A stretch of 53,792 bases of DNA, taken from contig NZ_VFOU01000005.1 of NCBI RefSeq assembly GCF_006716305.1, positions 1-53,792 of the forward strand, read 5' to 3'. Source of the stretch: Enteractinococcus coprophilus (GTDB lineage Bacteria > Actinomycetota > Actinomycetes > Actinomycetales > Micrococcaceae). Position 1 is the first letter of the stretch, and every line of letters begins with the position of its first letter. Shown piece by piece: positions 24,842 to 33,267 of the stretch. The notes beneath the pieces are model-generated. The model saw nothing but the letters and a program-made list of their open reading frames with translations. It made no database searches and had not been told where the DNA came from. The position numbers and the translations under genes were made by a program.

Positions 24842-25598
24842 GCACCGCTGCGAGAAATTTTTTGGTCCGTTCCTTAGCAGGATTCGTAAAGATTGTTTCT
24901 GGATCTGCGCTTTCAATGATCTTGCCTCCATCGAGCATCATGACCCGGTGCGAGACATCCCTGGCAAAACTCATTTCGTGGGTGACTATCAGCATCGTGA
25001 CATCGGTGGTGGCAGCCACGTCCCGCAGAACCTGGAGCACATCCACTACGACCTCGGGGTCAAGAGCAGAGGTCACCTCATCGAGTAAGAGAATCTCTGG
25101 GTCCATGGCGAGCGCCCTGGCAATAGCCACTCTCTGCTGTTGACCACCAGAAAGCGCCGTGGGGTGTGCGTCTGTTTTATCTGGCAGGCCCACCTTTTCA
25201 AGGAGTTGGTGGGCTCGGTCGATAGCATCGCGTTTATTGATTCCCAGCACGTGAATCGGCGCTTCGATGATGTTCTCAAGAACAGTCATATTGGGAAACA
25301 GATTGAACTGCTGAAACACCATACCGATGCGAGTGGTGAGCAGCTTTTGCTGGCGCTTGGAGACGGGGACACGTTTGCCATCGCGCTGTTCATACACGAG
25401 TGGTGCACCGTCAATGTAGATATATCCGTCGGTGAGTCCCTCAAGCGTCATGACTAAGCGCAGGATGGTGGTCTTGCCGGATCCTGATGGTCCAATGAGC
25501 GTGACGCGTTCGCCGCGCTCGATCGTGAAATTTAGCTCCTTCAACACGGTCTTGGTATCGAATTGTTTCTCCACGTCCCGAAACTCAATAACAGGCAT
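24828..25598 (-). CDS. ehuA: Ectoine/hydroxyectoine-type ABC transporter ATP-binding protein
   Basis: ATPase (256 aa) of a polar amino-acid-type ABC importer. Walker A GPSGSGKTT (about 32-40), Q-loop MVFQQFNLFPNMTVLENI, signature LSGGQQQRVAIARALAM, Walker B EILLLDEVTSALDPE, and the H-loop in IVTHEMSFARDV are all intact. The ERVTLIGPSGSGKTTILRLVMTLE stretch and the insert YEQRDGKRVPVS resemble EhuA proteins. ATG at 25598 begins MPVIEFRDVEKQF; upstream in-frame codons lie inside ehuD and are not conserved. Last gene of ehuBCDA. Confidence 0.85.
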   Translation of the reverse strand: MPVIEFRDVEKQFDTKTVLKELNFTIERGERVTLIGPSGSGKTTILRLVMTLEGLTDGYIYIDGAPLVYEQRDGKRVPVSKRQQKLLTTRIGMVFQQFNLFPNMTVLENIIEAPIHVLGINKRDAIDRAHQLLEKVGLPDKTDAHPTALSGGQQQRVAIARALAMDPEILLLDEVTSALDPEVVVDVLQVLRDVAATTDVTMLIVTHEMSFARDVSHRVMMLDGGKIIESADPETIFTNPAKERTKKFLAAVLRDA

Positions 25599-25611
25599 GG
25601 CGGGTTTGGCA

Positions 25612-26331
25612 TCAGTAGGCGTAGGCAAGACGTCTCTCCAATCGGTTGACAAGGACTGCAGTGCCGTAGCTAGCGACCAAGAAGATGACCCCGGCAATGG
25701 TAATAGTCTCGATATATCGGTAGGTGAACCCGCCAATCTCTAACGCGGTGGTGACCATTTCCATTACTGAAATCGCAATCAAAAATGGGGTGTCTTTGAA
25801 CATCGAGATTGCATAGTTCCCCAGTGAGGGCACGGTAGATCGCAAAGCCTGAGGGATGATCACTCGTTGCCAGGTGCGTACGGCCGAGAGGGAGAGTGCG
25901 GTGGTAGCTTCCCACTGGCCGGTGGGAACAGCATCAATGCCAGCACGGTATACCTCCGACATGTAGGTGGAGTAATGCACCCCATAGACCAATAACGCGA
26001 TGGCCATGGGCTCCATCCAGACAAATCCATAGAAGACCACGAGCAGTTGGACGACAATAGGGGTCATGCGGATGAAATTTGCGCTCCACGTGACAAGCCA
26101 GGCTAACGGCTTGGGAAGTACGCGGATGAGAATCGCAATGATCAGTCCCAAAACAGCCGCGATGAGCGTGCCCACGACCGTCACTACTAGGGTGACTTGA
26201 AAGAAGGAACGCAACATTTCTGGTAGGACTTCCCAGGCAAAGTCCCACCGCCAGAAACTCGTGGTGTCATCGATATCGGGGGCGTCTACGGTGCCACTAA
26301 GGACACCCATGAGTCCAGGCAGCCGGATCAT
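25612..26331 (-). CDS. ehuD: Ectoine-type ABC transporter permease EhuD
   Basis: Membrane permease (239 aa) of the His/Glu/Gln family with about five helices. It carries the amino-acid permease pattern FIRMTPIVVQLLVVFYGF (about 95-112), then YMSEVYRAGIDAVPTGQWEATTALSLS, the EAA-type loop contacting the ATPase, followed by IIPQALRSTVPSLGN. EhuD-like features are the starting WRWDFAWEVLPEML and SVMEMVTTALEIGG. It overlaps ehuC by 4 bases (ATGA-type) and ends 13 bases before ehuA. Confidence 0.84.
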   Translation of the reverse strand: MIRLPGLMGVLSGTVDAPDIDDTTSFWRWDFAWEVLPEMLRSFFQVTLVVTVVGTLIAAVLGLIIAILIRVLPKPLAWLVTWSANFIRMTPIVVQLLVVFYGFVWMEPMAIALLVYGVHYSTYMSEVYRAGIDAVPTGQWEATTALSLSAVRTWQRVIIPQALRSTVPSLGNYAISMFKDTPFLIAISVMEMVTTALEIGGFTYRYIETITIAGVIFLVASYGTAVLVNRLERRLAYAY

Positions 26332-27080
26332 CGGGCACCGCCGGGGGCGACCGCTGCGGGTTCGTCAGCGGGTGAGATTTTATTTGTGAGGACCGGTGAG
26401 AGGATCTCTTTGAGGCTTGGTCCTCGACCCAACTTATATTTGGAGCGTGCTTCGAACAAACGCATGAGTTGGGTCAACACCAGCGCGATGATGAAGTACA
26501 CCACCAACCCGACAATTGCTAGCGCGAACAACCAGTCAGTAGTGCGCCGGAGCTGCAGTAACTCAAAGGTAAACTCACTCATACCGATGATGTAGACAAT
26601 AGAGCTGCCCTTGAGTAGATGCACCCACAGGTTCGTCAGTGATGGTAGCATCAAGGCCCATGCTTGCGGAAAAATGATCCGTCGCATTTTGTGCGGCCAC
26701 GACATCGACAAAGCTGCGGTGGCTTCCCATTGCCCCTGAGGCACCGATGTCAAGGAAGCCCGGACCGCCTCGGCTCCATAGGCGCCATAGTTCAACGTGA
26801 GTGCGAATATAGCCACTAACATTGCCCCGAGACTGGGACCGAAGAGCGGCAGCACGTAGAACAGCCACATCAGCTGTACCAGCAGCGATGTTCCACGGAA
26901 GAACTCGATGATAATACGCGCAGGCAGACGAACCAGGAGCTTCGTGCTACCGGCCATGAGTCCTAGAACGACCGCTACGACGAACGCTAAAAGTCCGCTG
27001 ACAACGGTGAGCTGGAGTGTGAGTAGCAGACCATCCCATAATCGAGGGCCATGCATGACAAGGGCATCTAAGTAATTCAT
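26328..27080 (-). CDS. ehuC: Ectoine-type ABC transporter permease EhuC
   Basis: Second permease (250 aa) of the importer. Characteristic parts are IIEFFRGTSLLVQLMWLFYVLP (about 57-78), YGAYGAEAVRASLTSVPQGQWEATAALSMS, the ATPase-contact loop, and IFPQAWALMLPSLTNLWVHLLKGSS. The C-terminus is longer than usual, with a Pro/Ala-rich tail (SPADEPAAVAPGGAR). It starts 48 bases after ehuB and overlaps ehuD, consistent with one transcript B-C-D-A. Confidence 0.84.
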   Translation of the reverse strand: MNYLDALVMHGPRLWDGLLLTLQLTVVSGLLAFVVAVVLGLMAGSTKLLVRLPARIIIEFFRGTSLLVQLMWLFYVLPLFGPSLGAMLVAIFALTLNYGAYGAEAVRASLTSVPQGQWEATAALSMSWPHKMRRIIFPQAWALMLPSLTNLWVHLLKGSSIVYIIGMSEFTFELLQLRRTTDWLFALAIVGLVVYFIIALVLTQLMRLFEARSKYKLGRGPSLKEILSPVLTNKISPADEPAAVAPGGAR

Positions 27081-27128
27081 GCGAACTCTTCAGTCCCTTC
27101 GGGGATCCTCAAGGTGTAGGGACGGAAG

Positions 27129-28016
27129 TTATTCCTCGATATCTTGCAAAGCTTCCAGGTCACCTGCGCACAATGCTTCTGCTGTCATGTCTTCGGGTGG
27201 CACCTCTGCATCAGTGAAGCCGTGCTCAGCGAGGATCTCACCTAATTCACCGTTAGATTTCAGTTCGGCCAGGTGCTCGTTATACTCATTCAGGGTTTCA
27301 GTATCGTCCTTGCGGAATACTGTAGATCCGGCGCCATATTGCAAAACACCATCAATTTCTTGGACGAAGGGGTCCGTGACCTCCACGCCGTCTGCGTTCT
27401 CTGTCATTTGGTTGAGAGAAATGGCAGTCATAGCGAAGACATCCGCGCGTCCACCTTGGACCATTTCTAAGCCCTCATCGGCGCTGCCTACACCCTCGTA
27501 ATCTAGACCCAAGTCAGTGGCGTACCCGGCTTCAATGCCGGCAGTCAACGTCGCTAGGGTAATATCTTCGCCGCTTTCTTGGGCTTCTAAGACATCATCG
27601 AGATTTTCGACGCCGTGGGGATTGCCCTCTTCGACTACCAGGGCGGTGGTATACATGATTTCGGGCTCTGCAAAGGCTGCTTCTGCGCATCGTTCTGGAG
27701 TGATCGACATGCCTGCCGATATCGCATGGAATCGTTCAGCGTTGAGGCCGGGGATAAGGTTGTCCCAATCGACGAGCTCCGCTTCGACCTCGTAGCCCAT
27801 ATCACCGAAGATACGTTCGGCCAGCGCAACAGTGGCCCCAGCCGGTTCGCCATTGTCATCGAGATAAGAATAGGGAACTTCACCAGCAATGCCAACGGTG
27901 ATGACCTCGCCAGAAGCCGTATCTTCTTCACCGCCACCGTTACATGCGGTCAGTGCCAGTAGTGCTGCGGCTGAAACAGCCGCGGTTTTCATCATTCGTG
28001 AGGTGCTGCGAACCAT
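27129..28016 (-). CDS. ehuB: Ectoine/hydroxyectoine-type ABC transporter substrate-binding lipoprotein
   Basis: Extracellular lipoprotein (295 aa) of the family-3 (polar amino acid/ectoine) binding proteins. The signal peptide is MVRSTSRMMKTAAVSAAALL, ending in lipobox LTAC. The mature domain begins ITVGIAGEVPYSYLDDNGEPAGATVALAERI, and GMSITPERCAEAAFAEP matches the EhuB pattern of a 'SITPERC' hinge loop. ATG at 28016 is chosen because AAGGA lies 11 bases upstream and the signal peptide then has usual length; ATGs at 28028 and 28040 are possible. First gene of ehuBCDA. Ectoine specificity is inferred from resemblance and gene order. Confidence 0.83.
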   Translation of the reverse strand: MVRSTSRMMKTAAVSAAALLALTACNGGGEEDTASGEVITVGIAGEVPYSYLDDNGEPAGATVALAERIFGDMGYEVEAELVDWDNLIPGLNAERFHAISAGMSITPERCAEAAFAEPEIMYTTALVVEEGNPHGVENLDDVLEAQESGEDITLATLTAGIEAGYATDLGLDYEGVGSADEGLEMVQGGRADVFAMTAISLNQMTENADGVEVTDPFVQEIDGVLQYGAGSTVFRKDDTETLNEYNEHLAELKSNGELGEILAEHGFTDAEVPPEDMTAEALCAGDLEALQDIEE

Positions 28017-28102
28017 GAGAGGTACCATCCTTAGGTGCACCGTTTCCCGGGCCAGCCACGGAGACAGTAAGCGGCCGATCCCTGGTGCACGTTGCTCGTT
28101 TT

Positions 28103-28116
28103 GTGATGAGTATCAC
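28103..28116. promoter_or_regulatory. Small dyad upstream of ehuB
   Basis: GTGATGAGTATCAC is a perfect 5-4-5 inverted repeat about 90 bp before the ehuB start. It is the only clear symmetric site in the gene-free stretch 28017-28346. No regulator gene is adjacent, so its role is a guess. Confidence 0.3.
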
Positions 28117-28346
28117 TGGAGATCCAGGGTGTGGCCTACCTTACGGGCATGATTCGTAGGGCTCAACAGCTCAAGAGCCAAAATTCATAACATTTTGGAA
28201 CTTTATGCACCAGACATGTGGCGGGTGTGACTTGGCATGAAGCGTTACCCAGGTTTCATGATGACGTATTGATGCCTCACAGCGCTGAGCAGCCGAGTTA
28301 GCCCCGCATGCTGACGCGGCAGATGAGTGGGGGGCCTAAAGAGCTG

Positions 28347-28781
28347 TTAGTTCATACGCGCAGCGTCGAAATCACGGGCATAGGGAGGTCGCTGCGTGCC
28401 TTCTTGTAACGCTTCGGCTGGATCTGCTCCGAGGCTGACGATGCGATTGTTCTCATCGACATGAACAACTTTTGGAATATAGGCGCGCGCTTCAGCGTCA
28501 GCCATTTGCGCGTAGGCGATCAGAATGACAAGATCGCCTGGGTTGATCAGATGTGCTGCTGCGCCATTAATGCCAATGACTCCGGAACCGCGTTCACCAG
28601 CGATGGTGTAGGTCTCTAGCCGGGCTCCGTTGGTGATATCCACGATCGACACCATTTCGCCGGGGAGAATATCCGCGGCGTCGAGCAGATCCTGATCCAC
28701 GGTTACCGAGCCAACGTAGTGCAGGTTGGCTTCGGTTACAGTGGCACGGTGGATCTTGGCATGGAACATGGTACGCAACAT
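28347..28781 (-). CDS. panD: Aspartate 1-decarboxylase proenzyme
   Basis: Makes beta-alanine for pantothenate and coenzyme A from aspartate. The protein is made as a proenzyme that cleaves itself between Gly24 and Ser25 (HYVGSVT) to form the pyruvoyl cofactor. The start [16 protein letters not shown] is textbook PanD, and the later [17 protein letters not shown] and ILIAYAQM are also conserved. At 144 aa it is of normal length, with a slightly long C-terminal tail. It stands alone between the ehu and mod operons, without panB or panC. Confidence 0.96.
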   Translation of the reverse strand: MLRTMFHAKIHRATVTEANLHYVGSVTVDQDLLDAADILPGEMVSIVDITNGARLETYTIAGERGSGVIGINGAAAHLINPGDLVILIAYAQMADAEARAYIPKVVHVDENNRIVSLGADPAEALQEGTQRPPYARDFDAARMN

Positions 28782-28881
28782 AGGTTCTGCCTCTCAGCGT
28801 CATCGAAAATAGGTTGCTGGCGCGGTAGCCAAAGTATAAGTCTACCCGGTGAATATTAATGCCGAACAGGTCACTTTTATT

Positions 28882-28906
28882 CCCCAAAGGCACCTCACCT
28901 TAGGGG
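28882..28906 (-). terminator. Hairpin after modC
   Basis: CCCC-A-AAGG (28882-28890) and CCTT-A-GGGG (28898-28906) pair with one mismatch around a 7-base loop, directly after the modC stop. No T-run follows on the minus strand, so this is a weak call. Confidence 0.35.
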
Positions 28907-29572
28907 TTATCGCTGAGGGATGATGTGATACACCTCGTCGGCCAAGGCAACGATATCATCCTGGTGATGAGTCACTAAAATGACGGTGAGGTCCCGTAGC
29001 ACTTCCGTTAAAAGGTTGCGGATGGCGGGTGCAGCTTTGACATCAAGAGCCGCCAACGGCTCATCGAGTAGGACGAGTCGCGGGCCAGAGGCCAGCACCC
29101 GGGCGATAGCTACGCGTTGAGCTTGACCGCCAGACAGCTGGTGTGGCTTGCGTTTCCCATAACCTGCAAGACCGATGCGATCCAGCCACTCTTCAGCCTT
29201 GGCTCGGCGGGCTCTACGTCCGGTAATGTCTGCCCGGTCCATGCCGTACATAATATTGTCGACGGCTGATAGATGAGGGAACAGATGATGGTCTTGCGAG
29301 AGGTATCCAATGCCGCGTTGATGGGCGGGAAGCCACTTGTGGGGTTTTCGGGTAGGGTCTGGGCAATCGAACAGTACGGTGCCGTCCAGTTTCGCTTTGC
29401 CGACATCGGGCATGAGCCACCCAGCGAGCGCCATAAGGGTCGTGGTCTTGCCAGAACCATTGGGCCCTACCAGTGCGAGTACCTCGCCGTGTGGCACGCT
29501 GAAGGCGACGTTAACCTTCCGTTGTGCCACAGTGATATCGACTGTGAGACCTGAATGCTGCATTGAAGTCAT
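28907..29572 (-). CDS. modC: Molybdate-type ABC transporter ATP-binding protein
   Basis: ATPase (221 aa) of a molybdate/sulfate-type importer. Walker A GPNGSGKTT (about 37-45), Q-loop IGYLSQDHHLFPHLSAVDNI, signature QLSGGQAQRVAIARVLA, Walker B RLVLLDEPLAALDVK and the H-loop VTHHQDD are intact. It ends soon after the ATPase core and lacks the C-terminal TOBE/Mop domain found on long ModC proteins; the Mop-like domain is instead on the regulator at the head of the operon. Last gene of the mod operon, 16 bases after modB. Confidence 0.87.
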   Translation of the reverse strand: MTSMQHSGLTVDITVAQRKVNVAFSVPHGEVLALVGPNGSGKTTTLMALAGWLMPDVGKAKLDGTVLFDCPDPTRKPHKWLPAHQRGIGYLSQDHHLFPHLSAVDNIMYGMDRADITGRRARRAKAEEWLDRIGLAGYGKRKPHQLSGGQAQRVAIARVLASGPRLVLLDEPLAALDVKAAPAIRNLLTEVLRDLTVILVTHHQDDIVALADEVYHIIPQR

Positions 29573-29588
29573 GAATATTTACGACCGC

Positions 29589-30416
29589 CTAACGATGAGG
29601 ATGCTTCGGTCGGAAATACGCAACAGCGATGACCAGTACAGCGATGAGGATCAGGACCAGTGACAGTGCAACCGCTGCATCGGGATCTGCTTCGCGTGCC
29701 AAATAAATCTCCAATGGCATGGTGCGTGTGGTGCCCTGCAGAGAACCAGCAAACGTGATGGTGGCACCGAATTCGCCAAGTGCTCGCGCAAAAGTGAGTA
29801 CGACGCCTGACACTAACCCTGGCCGGAGCAGCGGGAGGGTAACGGTCCAAAAAGTCCGCCACTTCGAAGAACCAAGAGACAGGGCCACACGTTCATAGTG
29901 CTCGCCAGACGATGCCAAATGCGACTCCAGAGTGGTCACCATAAAAGGCAGTGACACAAACGTCTGGGCCAACACCACCGCGGCGGTAGTGAAAGCAATG
30001 TCAATGCCCAGCGCGGACAGCTGCTCGCCAATGAGCCCGCGACGACCGAAAGCCTCCGTGAGCACAATACCGGCGACGACCGGTGGAATCACAAGTGGAA
30101 CGAGTACAACCGAGCGCATCAACGTGCGACCGGGAAAGTTGGAGCGAGCCAAGACCAAGGCAAGCGGGACGCCGAAAACTATGCAAATAGCAGTAGCAGC
30201 GCTCGCGGTACGCAAAGATAACCACAATGCGTCCAGAGCGGATCTGCTCGTCAACAGCTCAGGCAGATCAGACCAAGTGATCCCTGCCAGCAGCGCAATA
30301 AAGGGGAGAACAAAAAATGCGCCAGCCAGAACCGCCACAACGATTGCTGAACTGGGTATGCCAGCTGACAGGGTAGGACGAGGTCGAACATTATTGACTG
30401 GCTTCGTGATAGTCAT
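29589..30416 (-). CDS. modB: Molybdate ABC transporter permease
   Basis: Permease (275 aa) with about six helices. ModB signs are LWLSLRTASAATAICIVFGVPLALVLARSNFPG, LVPLVIPPVVAGIVL, SLPFMVTTLESHLAS and the EAA-type loop YERVALSLGSSKWRTFWTVTLP followed by GVVLTFARALGEFGATITFAG. The last segment is especially typical of ModB/CysT-type permeases. It lies 18 bases after modA and 16 before modC. Confidence 0.9.
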   Translation of the reverse strand: MTITKPVNNVRPRPTLSAGIPSSAIVVAVLAGAFFVLPFIALLAGITWSDLPELLTSRSALDALWLSLRTASAATAICIVFGVPLALVLARSNFPGRTLMRSVVLVPLVIPPVVAGIVLTEAFGRRGLIGEQLSALGIDIAFTTAAVVLAQTFVSLPFMVTTLESHLASSGEHYERVALSLGSSKWRTFWTVTLPLLRPGLVSGVVLTFARALGEFGATITFAGSLQGTTRTMPLEIYLAREADPDAAVALSLVLILIAVLVIAVAYFRPKHPHR

Positions 30417-30434
30417 AGGGGTTATTACGCGGCC

Positions 30435-31235
30435 TTACGGGGTCGTGAAGCCATGCGCTTCAAGAATGGATCGACCGGTGTCCGATTTAACGAATTCGAT
30501 GAACGTCTCGGCAACGTCAGGATGTTCAGAGTTCGCGGTACGAGCAATCGGGTAGTAGTTCAATTCCTCGTCGGCTCCTTCGATTTCGAAAGTGCTGACC
30601 TCATTGGGAGCCAGCCCAGCATCGGTCGCATACACCAGACCAGCGTCAGCCTGACCTGAGCGAACTTTGCCTAAAACATCTACGACCTGCTGTTCTTCAG
30701 AGGCGGGCTGCAAATTAACTCCGACAGCTTCGGCAAGTCTCTGCGATAGTGCGCCACACGGAACCTGTGGTGCACAGATGACAAGATTCACGCCGTTTGC
30801 AGTAGCCTCTTGTAGGTTCGAAACCTGTGCTGGGTTGTCAACGGGCACGATGCCCACCAACGTATTGGACGCGAATAATGTACGAGTGTCAGCGTCGATG
30901 AGGTGAGCTTGCTCAGCTTTGTCCATGTTGAGTTCATCGGCTGAAGCCAAAATATCAGCAGGGGAGCCGGAATCGAGGTTATGGACCAGCGTCGCAGAGC
31001 CTGCGAAGTTGAAATCGATGGTGACATCTGGATGTTGTGCTGTGAACTCTTCGGAGATTTCCTCAAGTGATTTCTGTAGTGAGGCTGCGGCGAGGACGTT
31101 CAGGGTGGCTTCTTCTCCTGTAGCCGTGGCGTCCGATTCCGAAACTTCTGGGGTGGAGGAATTGGCACTACAACCGGTCAACATCAGTATGATGACTGAT
31201 GCCATTGTGGTGAGTGTGGTGAGAGCTCGTTTCAT
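30435..31235 (-). CDS. modA: Molybdate-binding lipoprotein
   Basis: Extracellular substrate-binding lipoprotein (266 aa). Signal peptide MKRALTTLTTMASVIILMLTGC with lipobox LTGC, then an acidic linker and the ModA core: LNVLAAASLQKSLEEISEEF (about 45-64), DFNFAGSATLVHNLDSGSPADILASAD with the conserved oxyanion-binding serines, KVRSGQADAGLVYATDAG and a C-terminal FIEFVKSDTGRSILEAHGF. ATG at 31235 overlaps the stop of the regulator gene (ATGA), so the two are coupled. Confidence 0.92.
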   Translation of the reverse strand: MKRALTTLTTMASVIILMLTGCSANSSTPEVSESDATATGEEATLNVLAAASLQKSLEEISEEFTAQHPDVTIDFNFAGSATLVHNLDSGSPADILASADELNMDKAEQAHLIDADTRTLFASNTLVGIVPVDNPAQVSNLQEATANGVNLVICAPQVPCGALSQRLAEAVGVNLQPASEEQQVVDVLGKVRSGQADAGLVYATDAGLAPNEVSTFEIEGADEELNYYPIARTANSEHPDVAETFIEFVKSDTGRSILEAHGFTTP

Positions 31236-31639
31236 GGAGCCAGCCCGGTGGTTTCGACGACCACATTGGTTGCTTTGACGGTTGCGATCGCAGGGGAGCC
31301 AACTTGAAGGCCGAGTTCTTGGACTGCTTCGGTTGATATGAGCGAGACGACCCGAAATGGCCCACACTGCAATTCAACTTGTGACATGATTTTGTCGGAT
31401 TGGATCTTTGTCACCAAGCCGTTGAGTTTATTGCGAGCAGAAGAGGCAAGTTCGCCTGGCACATGCGATCGGCCCTCCGCTGCTGCTTGTGCCAAGGTTG
31501 CGACCTCAGCACCGGTGACTACTTGACGGCCAGTCTCATCGGTGGTGGCAGAGAGCTTTCCTTGCGTAATCCAGCGACGGACAGAGTCGTCCGATACGCC
31601 CAGATAGCCGGCAGCCTCTGAAATACGCAAATACGTCAT
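31232..31639 (-). CDS. HTH-Mop molybdate-responsive regulator
   Basis: A 135-aa protein with an N-terminal MerR/excisionase-like helix-turn-helix (LRISEAAGYLGVSDDSVRRW, about 4-23) and a C-terminal Mop/TOBE domain (about 68-132: SARNKLNGLVTKIQSDKIMS, then VVSLISTEAVQELGL), a module that binds molybdate. The layout suggests a small ModE-like regulator for the modABC genes it precedes and overlaps. The ATG at 31639 lies inside a perfect 19-bp inverted repeat and 8 bases after a TAGACT -10 motif, so the mRNA is probably leaderless and autoregulated. Confidence 0.8.
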   Translation of the reverse strand: MTYLRISEAAGYLGVSDDSVRRWITQGKLSATTDETGRQVVTGAEVATLAQAAAEGRSHVPGELASSARNKLNGLVTKIQSDKIMSQVELQCGPFRVVSLISTEAVQELGLQVGSPAIATVKATNVVVETTGLAP

Positions 31640-31668
31640 AGAACTGGAGTCTATGACGTATTTGCGTA
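31624..31668. promoter_or_regulatory. Perfect 19-bp inverted repeat over the mod operon start
   Basis: TACGCAAATACGTCATAGA (31624-31642) is repeated exactly inverted at 31650-31668 around a 7-bp spacer. It covers the start codon of the HTH-Mop gene and its -10 element. The symmetry and place suggest an operator for the encoded regulator, although the sequence differs from the E. coli ModE box. As RNA it could also form a hairpin if transcription began upstream. Confidence 0.75.
31648..31653 (-). promoter_or_regulatory. -10 element of the mod operon
   Basis: On the minus strand TAGACT (TANNNT) lies 8 bases before the ATG of the HTH-Mop gene. This is the spacing usual for leaderless actinobacterial mRNAs. 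No Shine-Dalgarno sequence precedes the ATG, which agrees with a leaderless start. The -35 region (TTTCTT-like) is poor. Confidence 0.55.
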
Positions 31669-31680
31669 AGAAGAAAGGGC

Positions 31681-31711
31681 GCTAACCCGTAGGTGCGGAT
31701 TGTAAGTTAGC
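31681..31711 (-). terminator. Terminator after the aspartate aminotransferase gene
   Basis: On the minus strand GCTAAC (overlapping the stop codon) and GTTAGC form a stem closed over 19 bases, followed by GCCCTTTCTTCTT. The pyrimidine-rich tail supports termination before the mod promoter. Confidence 0.5.
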
Positions 31712-32912
31712 CGTTGATGAGCTTTTGGATCCGAGCTACACCCTCGGTGAGGTCGTCTAGGCCCAGCGCATATGACAAACGGATGTAGCCGGTTTTGCCG
31801 AAGGCTTCACCCGGAACGACAGCGACCTGGGCTTTTTCCAAAATGACTTCTGCAAGTTCTGCAGAGGTCTCGACGTGCTGCCCGGCGATATCTTTCCCCA
31901 GTGCTTTTGTGACGTCCACATACGCATAGAAAGCGCCCTTCGGCGTTGGACAATGGAAGCCCTGGATCTCATTGAGCATTTTGACCATGGTCTTGCGTCG
32001 TTCGTCGAAGGCTTTGAGCATTTCTTTGACGGCATCCAATGGTCCGGAAACGGCAGCGAGTGCAGCTTTCTGGGCGATGTTGTTGACGTTTGAGGTTGCG
32101 TGCGATTGCAGGGTCGAGGCTGCCTTGACGACGTCTGCTGGAGCGATCATCCAGCCCACACGCCACCCGGTCATGGCGTAGGTTTTTGCCACGCCGTTGA
32201 CGATGATCGTCTGGTTGGCAAGGTCGGGGACGGCTTTCAAAATTGGTGTGAAGATCGCTTCGTCGTAAACCAGGTGTTCGTAGATCTCATCGGTGATGAC
32301 CCAGATGCCGTTGTCCAACGCCCACTGGCCGATGGCCTGTGTTTCTTCTGGCGTGTACACGGAACCTGTTGGGTTCGACGGCGATACGAACACCAGGGCT
32401 TTCGTCTTCTCGGTTCGAGCCGCTTCAAGCTGCTCAACTGTGACCTTGTACTCTGCTTCGGCGCCGGCAAAAACATCAACAGGAGTGCCCCCGGCTAACT
32501 TGATCGCTTCGGGGTATGTCGTCCAGTATGGCGCTGGCAACAGAATCTCATCGTCCGGATCGACAATCGCAGCAAAAGCGTTGTAGACAGCTTGTTTGCC
32601 ACCGTTGGTGACGATCACCTGAGAAGCGTCAATTTTGATGCCCGAGTCGCGCAGTGTCTTGTCGGCGATTGCCTGGCGCAATTCGGGAAGGCCTGCCGCC
32701 GGGGTGTAGCGGTGGTTGGCAGGATCCACGACGGCTTCTTTGGCGGCTTCGACAATGTAATCCGGAGTTGGGAAATCCGGCTCTCCGGCGCCGAAACCGA
32801 TGACTGGTTCACCAGCTGCTTTGAGCTGTTTTGCTTTGGCAGTGATTGCCAACGTGGCAGATTCAGGAATCGCTTGCAGTCGGACAGAAACACGGCGTGC
32901 TGGTTCAACCAT
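31707..32912 (-). CDS. Pyridoxal phosphate-dependent aspartate aminotransferase (AAT I family)
   Basis: Class I/II aminotransferase (401 aa) that interconverts aspartate and oxaloacetate using 2-oxoglutarate/glutamate. Conserved parts are [20 protein letters not shown] near the N-terminus, [35 protein letters not shown], and [16 protein letters not shown] with the Schiff-base lysine. The C-terminal YIRLSYA holds the substrate-binding arginine. ATG at 32912 begins [20 protein letters not shown], the usual start; the longer frame is unconserved. Divergent from tRNA-Trp-secE. Confidence 0.93.
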   Translation of the reverse strand: MVEPARRVSVRLQAIPESATLAITAKAKQLKAAGEPVIGFGAGEPDFPTPDYIVEAAKEAVVDPANHRYTPAAGLPELRQAIADKTLRDSGIKIDASQVIVTNGGKQAVYNAFAAIVDPDDEILLPAPYWTTYPEAIKLAGGTPVDVFAGAEAEYKVTVEQLEAARTEKTKALVFVSPSNPTGSVYTPEETQAIGQWALDNGIWVITDEIYEHLVYDEAIFTPILKAVPDLANQTIIVNGVAKTYAMTGWRVGWMIAPADVVKAASTLQSHATSNVNNIAQKAALAAVSGPLDAVKEMLKAFDERRKTMVKMLNEIQGFHCPTPKGAFYAYVDVTKALGKDIAGQHVETSAELAEVILEKAQVAVVPGEAFGKTGYIRLSYALGLDDLTEGVARIQKLING

Positions 32913-33135
32913 AGGTGGTCTAGGCCTTTCGACGAATTGCTCGCGATACGTGCGAGTCATGAAGTAATCGATGGGGCAATCGTACTGCACTACCGGTGTT
33001 GGCATGCGATTTGTTGACGCTCTCGTGGTCGGCGGCAAGCCCAAGGATGCACCTGGATTTGTCGTCTCGGTTCGCATTAGCTATGATTGGACTCTGGTGT
33101 AGGTCGCACACCAGCTTTTGTGTGCGGTCAACCCT

Positions 33136-33208
33136 AGGGCAGTGGCGCAATTGGTAGCGCAACGGTCTCCAAAACCGTAGGTTGCAGGTTCGAGTCCTGT
33201 CTGCCCTG
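33136..33208 (+). tRNA. trpT: tRNA-Trp (CCA anticodon)
   Basis: A 73-base cloverleaf: acceptor AGGGCAG pairs with CTGCCCT, the D-arm contains GGCGCAATTGGTAGCGC, the anticodon stem-loop CGGTCTCCAAAACCG carries CCA, and the T-arm GCAGGTTCGAGTCCTGT has the standard loop. The 3' CCA is not encoded. tRNA-Trp directly before secE-nusG is the classic actinobacterial order. Confidence 0.95.
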
Positions 33209-33267
33209 CGCATGAGGTTCGAAGGAATCGAAGAACCTATCAGCACAATCAGTATGAGCGAGGATCA

